This document shows positions 11,618-21,307 of a DNA stretch of 64,000 nucleotides, one piece after another. The DNA is from Mycobacterium sp. (GTDB lineage: Bacteria; Actinomycetota; Actinomycetes; Mycobacteriales; Mycobacteriaceae). The first letter of the stretch is position 1. Each line of letters opens with the position of its first letter. The stretch spans positions 1 through 64,000 of the forward strand of contig VEQU01000005.1 in assembly GCA_018883075.1 (NCBI GenBank), written 5' to 3'. Both the position numbers and the translations under genes were made by a program. The notes beneath the pieces were generated by a model. That model did no database searches. It saw only the letters and a program-made list of their open reading frames with translations, and was not told where the DNA came from.

Positions 11618-13828
11618 TCAGTCGCTGATACCGAGCCTGGCGTGCAACCGCGCCAAGGGTCTCGGTGCCCACCAGTTCCACCGGCCCATCACGTGCATGA
11701 ACGCCGGAACCAGCACCAGCCGAACCAGGGTGGCGTCGACGAGAATGGCCAGTGTCAAGCCCGTGCCGAACAACCGCATCACCGCGACCTGTGCCGCGAT
11801 CAGAGCGGCAAACGAGATCGTCATGATCAGCGCCGCCGCCGTGATGACCCGGCCCGTCCTGGCCAGGCCCAGCGCCACCGCCTCGTCGTTGTCGGCCGGG
11901 GTTCGCGACGAGGCGAGCCAGAACTCGCGGATACGCGACACCAGGAACACCTCGTAGTCCATCGACAGACCGAAAGCCACACAGAACAGCAGAACCGGCA
12001 TGTTGGCCACGAGTGTGCCGGTCGGTGTGGTGCCCAGCGCACCGAGGTTGCCCTCCTGGAAGATCCACACCATCGCCCCGAAGGCAGCGCTCAACGACAG
12101 CATGTTGAGGATCAGCGCCTTGATCGGAAGCACCACGCTGCCTGTCAACAGGAACAGCAACACCAGCATGATCGCGGCGATCAGACCGAGCACCAGAGGC
12201 AGCCGGGAGGTGATGGCGTCGACGCTGTCGCGGTTGGTCTGCGCAAGACCGCCGAATTCCGTAGTGCGCCCACCCGGTTCGCGCACCGCATGCATCCGGG
12301 TGAGCTGGGTTTCAGAGGCCTCGGAGAACAGCGGCAACGAACTGCCGACCATGAGCAAGGTGCTGCCGGCGACCACCCCGGTAGGGGCGAGAGGAGGGCC
12401 GGTCAGTGCACCGCCCACGAACGTGCCACTGGGCGACGACACCGAATTCACGTCCGGGATCCGGGAGAGGTCGGCCGCATAGCGGTCCACCTCCGCAGGG
12501 TCGAGACCGGTGGAGTCGGTGATGATGACAGGAACCTCGGAATCGGAGTCTATGGCGAAGTCCGCGCGCAACAGATCACCCACCTGATGGGCTGACGCGG
12601 ACTTCGGCAGCACCCGGTCATCGGGGAAGCCGGGCCGCACCCCGAGGAACGGCAGACCCAGAACCACCAGCAGGACCACCACTGCGAGACCCAACGGGAG
12701 GGCCCGTCGCGCGACGACTTTGGCGCAGCGGTACCAGAACTGACGCTCTATCGGCAGCGGAGCCGGTTCGGGGCGGCCGAACAGCCGACGCAGAGCCCGC
12801 CGCACATCGAGCGCATCGAGACGGTCGCCGAGCACCATGATGGCGGCCGGCGTCACCACGATCGCGGCCACGGCGGCGAAGGCGACCGTGGCCACGCCGG
12901 CGTAGGCGAACGACCTCAGGAAGTTCATCGGGAACAGCACCATGACCGCCATGGACAGTGCGACGGTGACCGCCGAGAACATCACCGTTCGTCCGGCCGA
13001 CCCCATCATGGTGCGAACGGCCTGCTCGCGATCGGCACCGGCAATCAATTCGTCGCGGTAACGGCTGACCATCAGAAGCGTGTAATCGATGGCCAACGCC
13101 AGACCCATGGCGGTGGCAAGGTTCAGCGCGAAGATCGACACATCGGTGAAGAAGGTGACGGTACGTAACACGGCCAGCGATCCGAGGATCGCCATCACGC
13201 CGACGACGATCGGCACCGCAGCCGCGAACAGACCGCCGAACACCCAGATCAGCACCAGGAAGCTCAGCGGGACGACGATCGCCTCCAGCAGCAGCAGGTC
13301 GCGCTTCGACTGCTCGGTGACTTGAAGGTTCACCATCGCGGCCCCACCGGCGCGCACTGTGATGCCGTCGCGTTCTCCGACCACCGCGTCGGTGATCTCC
13401 TTGGTGTATGCCTGCTGCCGGCTCTCGGGGCCCACGATTCCCGTGACGATGAGACCGGATCGCTTGTCTGCGCTGACAAGAGTGGATGCCGCCGGTCCCG
13501 GCGTGGTCCAGGCCGACGTGATGTTCGCGACGTGCCCCGATCGGATCAGTTCGGCGATGACATCGGTGGCCACCGTTCGGGCCCGCGGGCTGTCATAGCG
13601 GTCGGGGGCGGTGACCACGATCACCAGCGGCACATCGCCCTGGCCGAACTTCTCGGTGAGCAGACGCGCCACCCGCGACGACTCTGCGTGGGGATCCTGG
13701 AACCCACTCGGCGAAAGATGCTGCGCGACCGGCACGCCGAAGATGCCGATGGCGATCATCAGCAAGAAAGCGACGGTGATCACCCGTCGCGGCGCGGCGA
13801 TCGCCAGTTGTGCGATCTGTCTCAGCAC
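11618..13828 (-). CDS. MMPL/RND family transporter
   Basis: 736 aa; FALNLATAMGLALAIDYTLLMVSRYRDEL and LLFCVAFGLSMDYEVFLVSRIREFW are MMPL signatures. Confidence 0.9.
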   Translation of the reverse strand: MLRQIAQLAIAAPRRVITVAFLLMIAIGIFGVPVAQHLSPSGFQDPHAESSRVARLLTEKFGQGDVPLVIVVTAPDRYDSPRARTVATDVIAELIRSGHVANITSAWTTPGPAASTLVSADKRSGLIVTGIVGPESRQQAYTKEITDAVVGERDGITVRAGGAAMVNLQVTEQSKRDLLLLEAIVVPLSFLVLIWVFGGLFAAAVPIVVGVMAILGSLAVLRTVTFFTDVSIFALNLATAMGLALAIDYTLLMVSRYRDELIAGADREQAVRTMMGSAGRTVMFSAVTVALSMAVMVLFPMNFLRSFAYAGVATVAFAAVAAIVVTPAAIMVLGDRLDALDVRRALRRLFGRPEPAPLPIERQFWYRCAKVVARRALPLGLAVVVLLVVLGLPFLGVRPGFPDDRVLPKSASAHQVGDLLRADFAIDSDSEVPVIITDSTGLDPAEVDRYAADLSRIPDVNSVSSPSGTFVGGALTGPPLAPTGVVAGSTLLMVGSSLPLFSEASETQLTRMHAVREPGGRTTEFGGLAQTNRDSVDAITSRLPLVLGLIAAIMLVLLFLLTGSVVLPIKALILNMLSLSAAFGAMVWIFQEGNLGALGTTPTGTLVANMPVLLFCVAFGLSMDYEVFLVSRIREFWLASSRTPADNDEAVALGLARTGRVITAAALIMTISFAALIAAQVAVMRLFGTGLTLAILVDATLVRLVLVPAFMHVMGRWNWWAPRPLARLHARLGISD

Positions 13829-13834
13829 GACCGG

Positions 13835-14914
13835 CTACGCGGCCACGCGCACTGCGGAATGACTGCGGGCGGCCTTGCGGGATCCGGCGGCACTCGGGCC
13901 GTCATCACCGGCAGGTTGCGCATCCGTCGGCACTGCGGCGGCCGGTCGGGCAACCTCTCGCAGTGCGCGGCGCGACGACGTCGTCATCTCAGCGGCCTTC
14001 GCCGCCGCGCCCTGCACCGACGACCGCCTCGGCACATCCGCCCTCGGGGTCACGGCGGCGGCGGACGGCTCGGCGGCGGTAGCCGTCGGGCCTGCCGGTG
14101 CCGACGGCGGGGCAACCCCACTTCGCAGGCCCTGGCAGAAGTCGTACAGCGCCGTCTGGGGCGCCACGACGATCTCCCGGACGGCGACGAACAATCTGGT
14201 CAGGAGGCCGGGATCCGGGCTGACCGCGATGCCGTCCCAGCTCTGCAGAGTCCACCCGTCCTGCGGGTTGCCGGAGACCACCACCACGGCGGTGTTGCCC
14301 AGCGGATGGGTGATCGCCAGAAGAAGATCCGGGTTGTCCACGTTCATCAGCGTCCAGGCCATGATCGTGGCGCCGTGCGAGAACGCGACGGGGTTGGTGT
14401 CGCCGGTGTCATAGATCTGCGCCACGGCGTCGTTGACGCGCGCCTCGAACTGGTTGCCGTTCTCCCCGCCGATGACGGGCACGAATCGGGCGCCCAGCAC
14501 CCAGGCGACCGGCGGCAGCGCGTAACCGATGCCGGCAATGAGTCCCGACCCGCCCTCGAAGATGCCCGCGTTGATCTCCTGTAGGCCCGGAATGACAACG
14601 GGGGTGATGCCGAGATCGGCCGCCAGTGGCGCGGCGGTCAACTGGGTCCGCACCATGTCGGAGACGAAGATGCCGTCGTAGCCGTTGGCCTCCAGGGTCT
14701 GCGCGATCGCCTGCGCCTGCGTGTCACCGAGAGCGGTCAGTCCGGGGCCAGGGACCGTCGTGTCGATGATGCCCGCGGCGTTTGCCGTCGACTGCGCGTG
14801 CCTCACCCACGTCAGCGTGATCGCCTGCGCGGCCCAGGCCGGTAGAGCGGTGGCGAGAAGCATGGCGAGGGCGGCGATGACCGTTCCCGCGGCGGTGTTG
14901 ATTCGGCGCAGCAT
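13835..14914 (-). CDS. Secreted histidine phosphatase-superfamily protein with Ala/Pro-rich C-terminal tail
   Basis: Signal peptide (MLRRINTAAGTVIAALAMLLATALPAWA), phosphoglycerate-mutase-like WVRHAQSTANAAG, AFSHGATI; low-complexity tail. Confidence 0.75.
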   Translation of the reverse strand: MLRRINTAAGTVIAALAMLLATALPAWAAQAITLTWVRHAQSTANAAGIIDTTVPGPGLTALGDTQAQAIAQTLEANGYDGIFVSDMVRTQLTAAPLAADLGITPVVIPGLQEINAGIFEGGSGLIAGIGYALPPVAWVLGARFVPVIGGENGNQFEARVNDAVAQIYDTGDTNPVAFSHGATIMAWTLMNVDNPDLLLAITHPLGNTAVVVVSGNPQDGWTLQSWDGIAVSPDPGLLTRLFVAVREIVVAPQTALYDFCQGLRSGVAPPSAPAGPTATAAEPSAAAVTPRADVPRRSSVQGAAAKAAEMTTSSRRALREVARPAAAVPTDAQPAGDDGPSAAGSRKAARSHSAVRVAA

Positions 14915-15039
14915 TTGCCAAACACTACTCGCACCGTCTGGTCCCCGGGATAGTCCACAGGCCCGGTGCGCGCGACTTTCCGCGTACGGCGCGGCTGCGT
15001 ATTTTTCCGCTCACTCATTTGCTGTAGCTCGGTGAGGAG

Positions 15040-15366
15040 GTGGGTGCGACGCCCGCGCAGATGAACGTCGATCCGCAGGAACTGGCGGCATCGGCCGGCC
15101 TGGTCGAGGCCGAGTTGCAGGCCCTCTCAGCCGTCTTAGAAGCCGTCGACACGGACCTTGACGCCCCGATGTCGGGCTGGGTCGGACAATCCCGTCTGGC
15201 CATGGCGGCGATCAGCGCGCAATGGCGGGGCCTGACCGCCATTCTCGGCGACCGCATCGCCGCACACGCCGACGCGCTTGCGCGTACCGGGCGTGTCTTC
15301 GCCGAGATGGACGCCCGGCATGCCGCCACGTTGGCCGAAGTGTGCCGGAAGTCCGGCAACCGGTGA
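15040..15366 (+). CDS. Small helical WXG100/EspC-like protein
   Basis: 108 aa; central MSGWVGQSRLAM (W-x-G) and C-terminal FAEMD (Yxxx[DE]-like). Start ambiguous (GTG 15040 or ATG 15061). Overlaps the next gene by GTGA (15363-15366). Confidence 0.6.
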   Translation: MGATPAQMNVDPQELAASAGLVEAELQALSAVLEAVDTDLDAPMSGWVGQSRLAMAAISAQWRGLTAILGDRIAAHADALARTGRVFAEMDARHAATLAEVCRKSGNR

Positions 15367-16997
15367 CACTGACGGTCGCCGACATTCACCGCTGGGATCA
15401 GCGGGCGGTCCGGGAGGTGGTCGCGGCGTCGACACGGCGGGCGGATTCCGCGGCCGGGGCGGCGGCACGGCTGGCTGCCCTGCCGGCATTCACCGGGTGG
15501 GGCGGGGTGGCCGCCGACACCGCCCGGGATGCGATCGACCGGACACGGCGCGACCTCGAGAACCATGCCGAGGCCGCACGCGCAGTCGCCCGAGCAGCCG
15601 CACGTGCCGCCGACGGCATCGTCAGCATCAAAGCGGAACTGCGGCTGCTGGCACGCGAGGCCCGCGGCACCGCTATCGGCGCCACCGCGCCGCCGGCAGA
15701 GCGACTCGACGAATTACTCTCCGCCGCAACTGCCCTCGATGCGGAACTGGCATTCGCAATCGAACGTGCTGCAAGCCACGCGCCACTCTCCCCCGCACCA
15801 CCGGGTGGCCCTACGGGAGACTCACCCGAAGCCATCTCGAGATGGTGGGCGTCTCTGACTTCGGCGCAGCGAGCCGCGCTTCTTGCCGACGACCCGGAAC
15901 GCGTCGGCAACCTGGCCGGGATTCCGGCCGCGGACCGCGATCTGGCCAACCGGCGGGTGCTTGCTACAGACCTTCAGCGAGACCCCTCCCGTTCCGCGAT
16001 AGATGAGACGCGGCGCACCAACGCGATGCGCGTCGCCGTCGGTCTCGACGACAACGCCGCGCGTACCGGCGCCGATATCCTGCTGTTGACCTACCAGCCC
16101 GCGCATTTCGCCGGGCAGGGCCGCGTCGCGATCGCACTCGGCGATCCCGATTCGGCACAGCACACCTCGGTGTTGGTGCCCGGAACCGGCAACAGCGTGA
16201 CGTCCGGGTGGCTGAGCGCCGAAGACGCCTCGGCCGTGTTCAACGAGACCGCAGCCGCGTCCGGTGGCGACGAGATCTCTGTCGTGGCGTGGATGGGCTA
16301 CGACGCACCCGACAGCATGCTCGATCCGCGTGTCGCCCTGCCCGCCCTCGCCCACCGCGGCGGCGCACTGCTCGCCGCGGATGTCAACGCACTGCAGGCC
16401 ACCAGTCGCAGCGGCTCGCACGTCACCGTCATCGGCCACTCTTACGGATCCACCACCGTGGCCGACGCCGCCGCCGGCTACGGGATGCGCGCAGGCGATG
16501 TGGTGCTCATCGGATCCCCGGGGACCGACATGGCCCGCAGCGCAGGCGATTTCAACCTCCCTCTGGGAGGTCACGTCTACGTCGGTGCGGCGTCCACCGA
16601 TCCTGTCACGGCTGTGTCGGGGCTGCCCGGACCGCTACCCAACGGTGCTCCCGCACTCGGCGCGGGCCTGGGGGCCGATCCCGCGGCCGACGGCTTCGGT
16701 TCGACCCGCTTCAAGGCCGAGGTTCCCGGCATCACCTGGCAGGTCTGGGACGACCACAGCCGCTACTTCGACAGGGGCTCGGAATCCCTCTACAGCATCG
16801 CCGACATCGCAGCCGGCGATGGCGCGGCACTGCAGGAGCACGGCATGACGGCGGAGCACCGCCGCGGACTGCTGGGCCGCCTCGGCACCGAACTGGGTCT
16901 GCCGACATGGAGCAACCCACTTGTGGACCCGGAACTGACGAGGGCTGCCGGCTCGGGGTACCACCACGAACAGGATCACGAACCGGGCAGCGGATGA
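15363..16997 (+). CDS. DUF1023 alpha/beta-hydrolase with N-terminal WXG-like helical domain
   Basis: N-terminal helices with PAFTGWGGVAADTARDAI; hydrolase domain with nucleophile elbow VTVIGHSYGSTTVADAA and C-terminal WDDHSRYF. GTG at 15363. Confidence 0.78.
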   Translation: MTLTVADIHRWDQRAVREVVAASTRRADSAAGAAARLAALPAFTGWGGVAADTARDAIDRTRRDLENHAEAARAVARAAARAADGIVSIKAELRLLAREARGTAIGATAPPAERLDELLSAATALDAELAFAIERAASHAPLSPAPPGGPTGDSPEAISRWWASLTSAQRAALLADDPERVGNLAGIPAADRDLANRRVLATDLQRDPSRSAIDETRRTNAMRVAVGLDDNAARTGADILLLTYQPAHFAGQGRVAIALGDPDSAQHTSVLVPGTGNSVTSGWLSAEDASAVFNETAAASGGDEISVVAWMGYDAPDSMLDPRVALPALAHRGGALLAADVNALQATSRSGSHVTVIGHSYGSTTVADAAAGYGMRAGDVVLIGSPGTDMARSAGDFNLPLGGHVYVGAASTDPVTAVSGLPGPLPNGAPALGAGLGADPAADGFGSTRFKAEVPGITWQVWDDHSRYFDRGSESLYSIADIAAGDGAALQEHGMTAEHRRGLLGRLGTELGLPTWSNPLVDPELTRAAGSGYHHEQDHEPGSG

Positions 16998-17482
16998 GAA
17001 GAGTCGTCGCCTGCGGCGCCGTCACGGCACTGGCCGGATGCGCGGCAATGATGCCGGAACCAGTGGCACCGTTGACGCCCGTACAGTCGCGCGCACTGGT
17101 GATGGACGCGGCCGCCGAGATCGTCTCAACACTGAACCTCCCCGTGGTGCGGGCGGCATTCTGGCATTCCTCCTGCAACGACCAGGGCAAGGCGCCGTTT
17201 CGCGGTCACGTACGGATCACCTACCCCGCCGCGGCCACCGCCGAGGAGTCCGAATCCCAGATCGGCGCCATGATCCGGCAGCTCACCGACACCGGGTGGT
17301 CGGCCGATCCCGGCTTCCGCAGCCACAGCCCCGTGCTGAGGAAGACGGGTATCACGGCGATCCTGAGGGACCGGAACGCGAGCGTGCCGACCCGGGCCGT
17401 CGAGGTCCTGGGCCAGTGCCGCGACGTCACAGAAAGAAGACAGCTGGACGAACGCCCGCAGTGGATCGACCTGCCTGAATAG
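16994..17482 (+). CDS. Putative lipoprotein (LprP-like)
   Basis: MRRVVACGAVTALAGCAAMMPEP: lipobox LAGC. ATG overlaps the preceding stop (ATGA, 16994-16997). Confidence 0.65.
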   Translation: MRRVVACGAVTALAGCAAMMPEPVAPLTPVQSRALVMDAAAEIVSTLNLPVVRAAFWHSSCNDQGKAPFRGHVRITYPAAATAEESESQIGAMIRQLTDTGWSADPGFRSHSPVLRKTGITAILRDRNASVPTRAVEVLGQCRDVTERRQLDERPQWIDLPE

Positions 17483-17591
17483 GCAGGCCGGGAGTTCACC
17501 TGCGGGACATCCCAATCCCCTCCTGCGGGCTGCGTCGCGGTGGGATACTCGCAGCGCCAGGCACGGCTGGACCTACCGGGGAAGCGCAACC

Positions 17592-20114
17592 ATGAGCGAT
17601 GTCATTCACACGTCAGCCCGGAACTCGGCGCCCGGGCGGCACGGTGCCGATGATGCCGGCGACGACGTCCGGACCGGAATGAGTCCATCGACGCTCAGGC
17701 AGGCGATCGAAGACCATCTGCGCTACTCGCTGGGCCGCCCCGCGGCGCTGCGCACGACGCAGAACTACTACCACGCGCTGTCCCTGGCAGTCCGGGACCG
17801 CATGCAGCAGCGCTGGACCGAGACCACACAGACCTACCTGGACCTGAGCCGCAAAGTGGCCGTCTACCTCTCCGCCGAGTTCCTGCTCGGCCCGCACCTG
17901 GGCAACAACCTGCTCAACCTCGGCATCGAGGACGAGGTCCGAGCGGCCCTGGCCGACATGGGCCAGAACTACGACGACGTGCTGGCCTGCGAGCAGGAGC
18001 CCGGCCTGGGCAACGGCGGCCTCGGCAGACTCGCCGCCTGCTATCTCGACTCACTGGCCACCCTCGAGCGCCCCGCGGTGGGTTACGGAATCCGCTACGA
18101 ATTCGGGATCTTCGACCAGGAGATCCACGACGGCTGGCAGATGGAGAAGACCGACAACTGGCTCGACGAGGGCAACCCCTGGGAGATCGCCAAGCCGGAA
18201 CTCAGTCAGGTGGTCAACTGGGGCGGACGCACCGAGTCCTATACCGATGAGCGCGGCGAGTACCGGGTGCGCTGGATCCCCGACCGCCAGGTGAAGGGCA
18301 TGTACTACGGGACCCCCATCCAGGGTTACGGCGTCAACACCTGCAACACCCTTGCGCTGTGGAGTGCCCACGCCCTGCAGTCATTGGCGCTCGACGCGTT
18401 CAACGCCGGCGACTACTACCGCGCTATGGAGGACCAGGTGCAGTCCGAGACTGTCACCAAGGTGCTCTATCCGAATGATGAGCCGGAGGTCGGCAAGCAG
18501 CTGCGGCTACTGCAGCAGTACTTCTTCGTGTCCTGCTCGCTGCAGGACATCCTGCATCTGCTGAAGGACTTCGCCCAGCTGCCCGTCACCGAGCTGCCGA
18601 ACCGGGTGGCCATCCAGCTCAACGACACCCACCCGTCGATCGCCGTCGCCGAGTTGATGCGGCTATTGATCGACATCCATGGATTGGACTGGGATCAGGC
18701 GTGGGAGATCACCGTCGCGACGATGGGCTACACCAACCACACCCTGCTGCCCGAGGCGCTTGAGACCTGGCCGCTGGCCATGTTCGCGAAGTTCCTCCCG
18801 CGTCACCTGGAACTCATCTACGAGATCAACCGCCGCTTCCTCGACGAGGTGCGGGCGAAGTTCCCCGGCGACGACCAACGCGTCCGGCGGATGTCCATCA
18901 TCGGCGAGGACGGCGACCGCACCATCCGGATGGCCCATCTGGCCACGGTCGGCAGCCATGCCGTCAACGGGGTCGCCGCACTGCACTCCGAGTTGCTCAA
19001 AGAGACAGTGCTGAAGGACTTCTACGAGCTGTGGCCGGAGCGCTTCTCCAACAAGACCAACGGCGTGACACCGCGGCGCTTCGTGGCCCTGTCCAATCCC
19101 GGTCTGCGCGAATTGCTCGACGACACCATCGGTGGCGACTGGCTCACCCACCTCGACCGTCTGCGTGAACTCGAGCCGCTCGCAAGCGACCCTGTGCTGG
19201 GAAAGCGGTGGCGAGAGGTCAAGCGGACGAACAAGGCCCGGCTGTCGGACTACGTCCTGGCTCACACCGGTGTCACGCTCGATCCGGACTGGCTGTTCGA
19301 CGTGCAGGTCAAGCGGATCCACGAGTACAAGCGTCAGCACCTCAACGCGCTGCACATCGCAACGCTGTACCACCGGATCAAGCAGAACCCGGGCCTGGAC
19401 ATCCCGCCGCGGGCTTTCGTCTTCGGCGGGAAGGCCGCACCCGGTTACACGATGGCGAAGCTGATGATCAAACTCATCACGTCCATCGGCGAGACCGTGA
19501 ACAACGATCCGGACGTCAACGACCGGCTACGGGTGGCGTTCATTCCGAACTTCAACGTCCAGAACGGACAGCTGATCTACCCGGCTGCCGATCTGTCCGA
19601 GCAGATCTCCACGGCCGGCAAGGAGGCCTCCGGTACCGGCAACATGAAGTTCATGATGAACGGCGCGCTGACCATCGGAACCCTCGACGGAGCCAACGTC
19701 GAGATGCGCGAGGAAGCGGGTGCGGAGAACTTCTTTCTGTTCGGCCTCAACGTCGACGAAGTGCACGAGCTCAAGAGCCGCGGCTACCGGCCACGCGACT
19801 ACATCGAAGGCAACGCGGAGCTGGCCTCGGTGCTGCGCCTCATCGGTGGCGGTGAGTTCACCCGTGGTGACGCGAATGTCTTCGCGCCGCTGATCTCGAA
19901 CCTCTCCGACCACGACTACTTCCTGGTGCTCGCGGACTACGCCGACTACGTGCGCAGCCAGCAGGAGGTCAGCGCGACCTGGAGCGACACCGCGGCGTGG
20001 ACGCGGATGTCGATCCTGAACTCGGCACGCAGCGGCAAGTTCTCCTCGGACCGGGCCATTGCGGAGTATTGCGACGAGATCTGGAACGTCGGCGCGGTCA
20101 CCGTCGGAGACTGA
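17592..20114 (+). CDS. glgP: Glycogen/alpha-glucan phosphorylase
   Basis: 840 aa; LSAEFLLGPHLGNNLLNLGI, ACYLDSLATL, QLNDTHPSIAVAELMR, VKRIHEYKRQHLNALH, EASGTGNMKFMMNGALTIGTLDGANVEM (PLP site). Confidence 0.97.
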   Translation: MSDVIHTSARNSAPGRHGADDAGDDVRTGMSPSTLRQAIEDHLRYSLGRPAALRTTQNYYHALSLAVRDRMQQRWTETTQTYLDLSRKVAVYLSAEFLLGPHLGNNLLNLGIEDEVRAALADMGQNYDDVLACEQEPGLGNGGLGRLAACYLDSLATLERPAVGYGIRYEFGIFDQEIHDGWQMEKTDNWLDEGNPWEIAKPELSQVVNWGGRTESYTDERGEYRVRWIPDRQVKGMYYGTPIQGYGVNTCNTLALWSAHALQSLALDAFNAGDYYRAMEDQVQSETVTKVLYPNDEPEVGKQLRLLQQYFFVSCSLQDILHLLKDFAQLPVTELPNRVAIQLNDTHPSIAVAELMRLLIDIHGLDWDQAWEITVATMGYTNHTLLPEALETWPLAMFAKFLPRHLELIYEINRRFLDEVRAKFPGDDQRVRRMSIIGEDGDRTIRMAHLATVGSHAVNGVAALHSELLKETVLKDFYELWPERFSNKTNGVTPRRFVALSNPGLRELLDDTIGGDWLTHLDRLRELEPLASDPVLGKRWREVKRTNKARLSDYVLAHTGVTLDPDWLFDVQVKRIHEYKRQHLNALHIATLYHRIKQNPGLDIPPRAFVFGGKAAPGYTMAKLMIKLITSIGETVNNDPDVNDRLRVAFIPNFNVQNGQLIYPAADLSEQISTAGKEASGTGNMKFMMNGALTIGTLDGANVEMREEAGAENFFLFGLNVDEVHELKSRGYRPRDYIEGNAELASVLRLIGGGEFTRGDANVFAPLISNLSDHDYFLVLADYADYVRSQQEVSATWSDTAAWTRMSILNSARSGKFSSDRAIAEYCDEIWNVGAVTVGD

Positions 20115-20121
20115 CGCCGGG

Positions 20122-20805
20122 TCAGCCGTCGAGCAGATATTCCTCGCCCCCGGACGGGTAGCCGCCGCCGATGGTGGTGATGTGCACGTGGTCGTAGTGG
20201 CCGTAACCGGACCCGCCCGGACCGGCCGGCGTGTAGTAGACCCCGCGCCAAATCACATCCTGAATCCCGAACCGGTCCGCATTGCGCATGGCGAAGTCGA
20301 GGATCGCATCACCGAGCGCGATGCCCTCGGCGCTTCCCGCGTTGGGGATCATGAAGTCGATCGCGCGGCCTGAGGGATGCCACGGCTTGGCATCCGGCCG
20401 GACGCCGATCATCGAGCGGATCTGGGGGAAGGCGGCGCTGACGGCGCGGGCGACGAGGATGGTTTTAACCTGCAGACCCTGCTCGGACACGGGCCCGGGC
20501 AGCAGGAATCGGGGGGCGGCGTCGGTATGGACGTGGGCGGCCTCGACCGCGATGGGCAGCTCCTCCGGCGCGGGCAGCTCCTCCGGCGCGGGCAGCTCCT
20601 CCGGCGCCGGCAGATCCTCCGGCGCGGGCGCGGGCAGGCTCTCGGCACAGCAGGGCAGGGCCTGATCGGAGACCGGCGCGATCGCCGGGTCGGTACCGGG
20701 GTCGGCGACCGCGGCCGGGGCCAGCAGCAGGCCGGCCGGCAGCACCAGCGCCGCTGCCACGGCCCGAGATCGAGACAGCAGATCACGCCAAGGAATCGGG
20801 AGCAT
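20122..20805 (-). CDS. Secreted protein with PAPEEL repeats and a VldE/ARB-07466-like C-terminal domain
   Basis: Signal peptide MLPIPWRDLLSRSRAVAAALVLPAGLLLAPAAVA; C-terminal GVRPDAKPWHPSGRAIDFMIPN...GGSGYGHYDHVHITT. ATG at 20805. Confidence 0.65.
   Translation of the reverse strand: MLPIPWRDLLSRSRAVAAALVLPAGLLLAPAAVADPGTDPAIAPVSDQALPCCAESLPAPAPEDLPAPEELPAPEELPAPEELPIAVEAAHVHTDAAPRFLLPGPVSEQGLQVKTILVARAVSAAFPQIRSMIGVRPDAKPWHPSGRAIDFMIPNAGSAEGIALGDAILDFAMRNADRFGIQDVIWRGVYYTPAGPGGSGYGHYDHVHITTIGGGYPSGGEEYLLDG
20554..20625. repeat. 18-bp tandem repeat gggcagctcctccggcgc, three exact copies plus one variant
   Basis: Units at 20554, 20572, 20590 and variant at 20608; encodes LPAPEDLPAPEELPAPEELPAPEELP on the minus strand. 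Confidence 0.95.
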
Positions 20806-20920
20806 CACGAAACCATAACGGACACCGGCCCCGGAGACCGGCACCGGCACGCCGGCCGCACCCAGAAGGTGCCGGCAAGCAGTCGAAGGCTACCGGCGGG
20901 GCTGGTTCGCCGCCGGCCAG

Positions 20921-21157
20921 ATGCCAGGGTTCAACACCGTCTATCTCGGTGTGGCGCCCGACGCCGGAGCACGGCTCAACGCGGTCATCTTCGACGTCCC
21001 CGCCGGCGAGATCCCCGCTCTCGACGCCCGCGAATACATCTACTGCCGGGTCGCGGTCCCGGCCGCGAACACCAGAATCCTCAGCGGTTCAGCTGAAGCG
21101 GCGGTCGGTCAGGCCTGGATCTATGTCAACAAGGCCGACAGGCTTTCGCTGCCGTGA
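20921..21157 (+). pseudogene. Possible 5'-truncated gamma-glutamylcyclotransferase (AIG2-like) remnant
   Basis: VEGYRRGWFAAGQMPGFNTVYLGVAPDAGARLNAVIFDVP resembles the middle of GGCT-fold proteins, but an in-frame stop lies shortly upstream and the N-terminal substrate-binding motif is missing. Confidence 0.4.
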
Positions 21158-21257
21158 AGCGCATCGACACACTCATCGCCGCCGAGCTCCCCCGGGAGTT
21201 CGCAGCCATCCGCATCGAGTAGCCGGATTCCCCAGCCTCGGACGCGAACTGGCGATC

Positions 21258-21307
21258 TGAAGTGGAGCCCTGAAGTGGAGCCCTGAAGTGGAGCCCTGAA
21301 GTGGAGC
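21258..21307. repeat. 13-bp tandem repeat tgaagtggagccc abutting the tRNA-Ala 3' end
   Basis: Copies at 21258, 21271, 21284 and a partial copy at 21297 that overlaps the tRNA 3' terminus. Confidence 0.95.

Noticed and set aside
20554-20625. Possible CRISPR-like or VNTR array
   Set aside because: No spacers; repeat is in frame inside a signal-peptide protein (PAPEEL stalk).
21258-21307. att site of an integrated element
   Set aside because: No integrase, second att copy or mobile genes within the window; kept only as a repeat observation.
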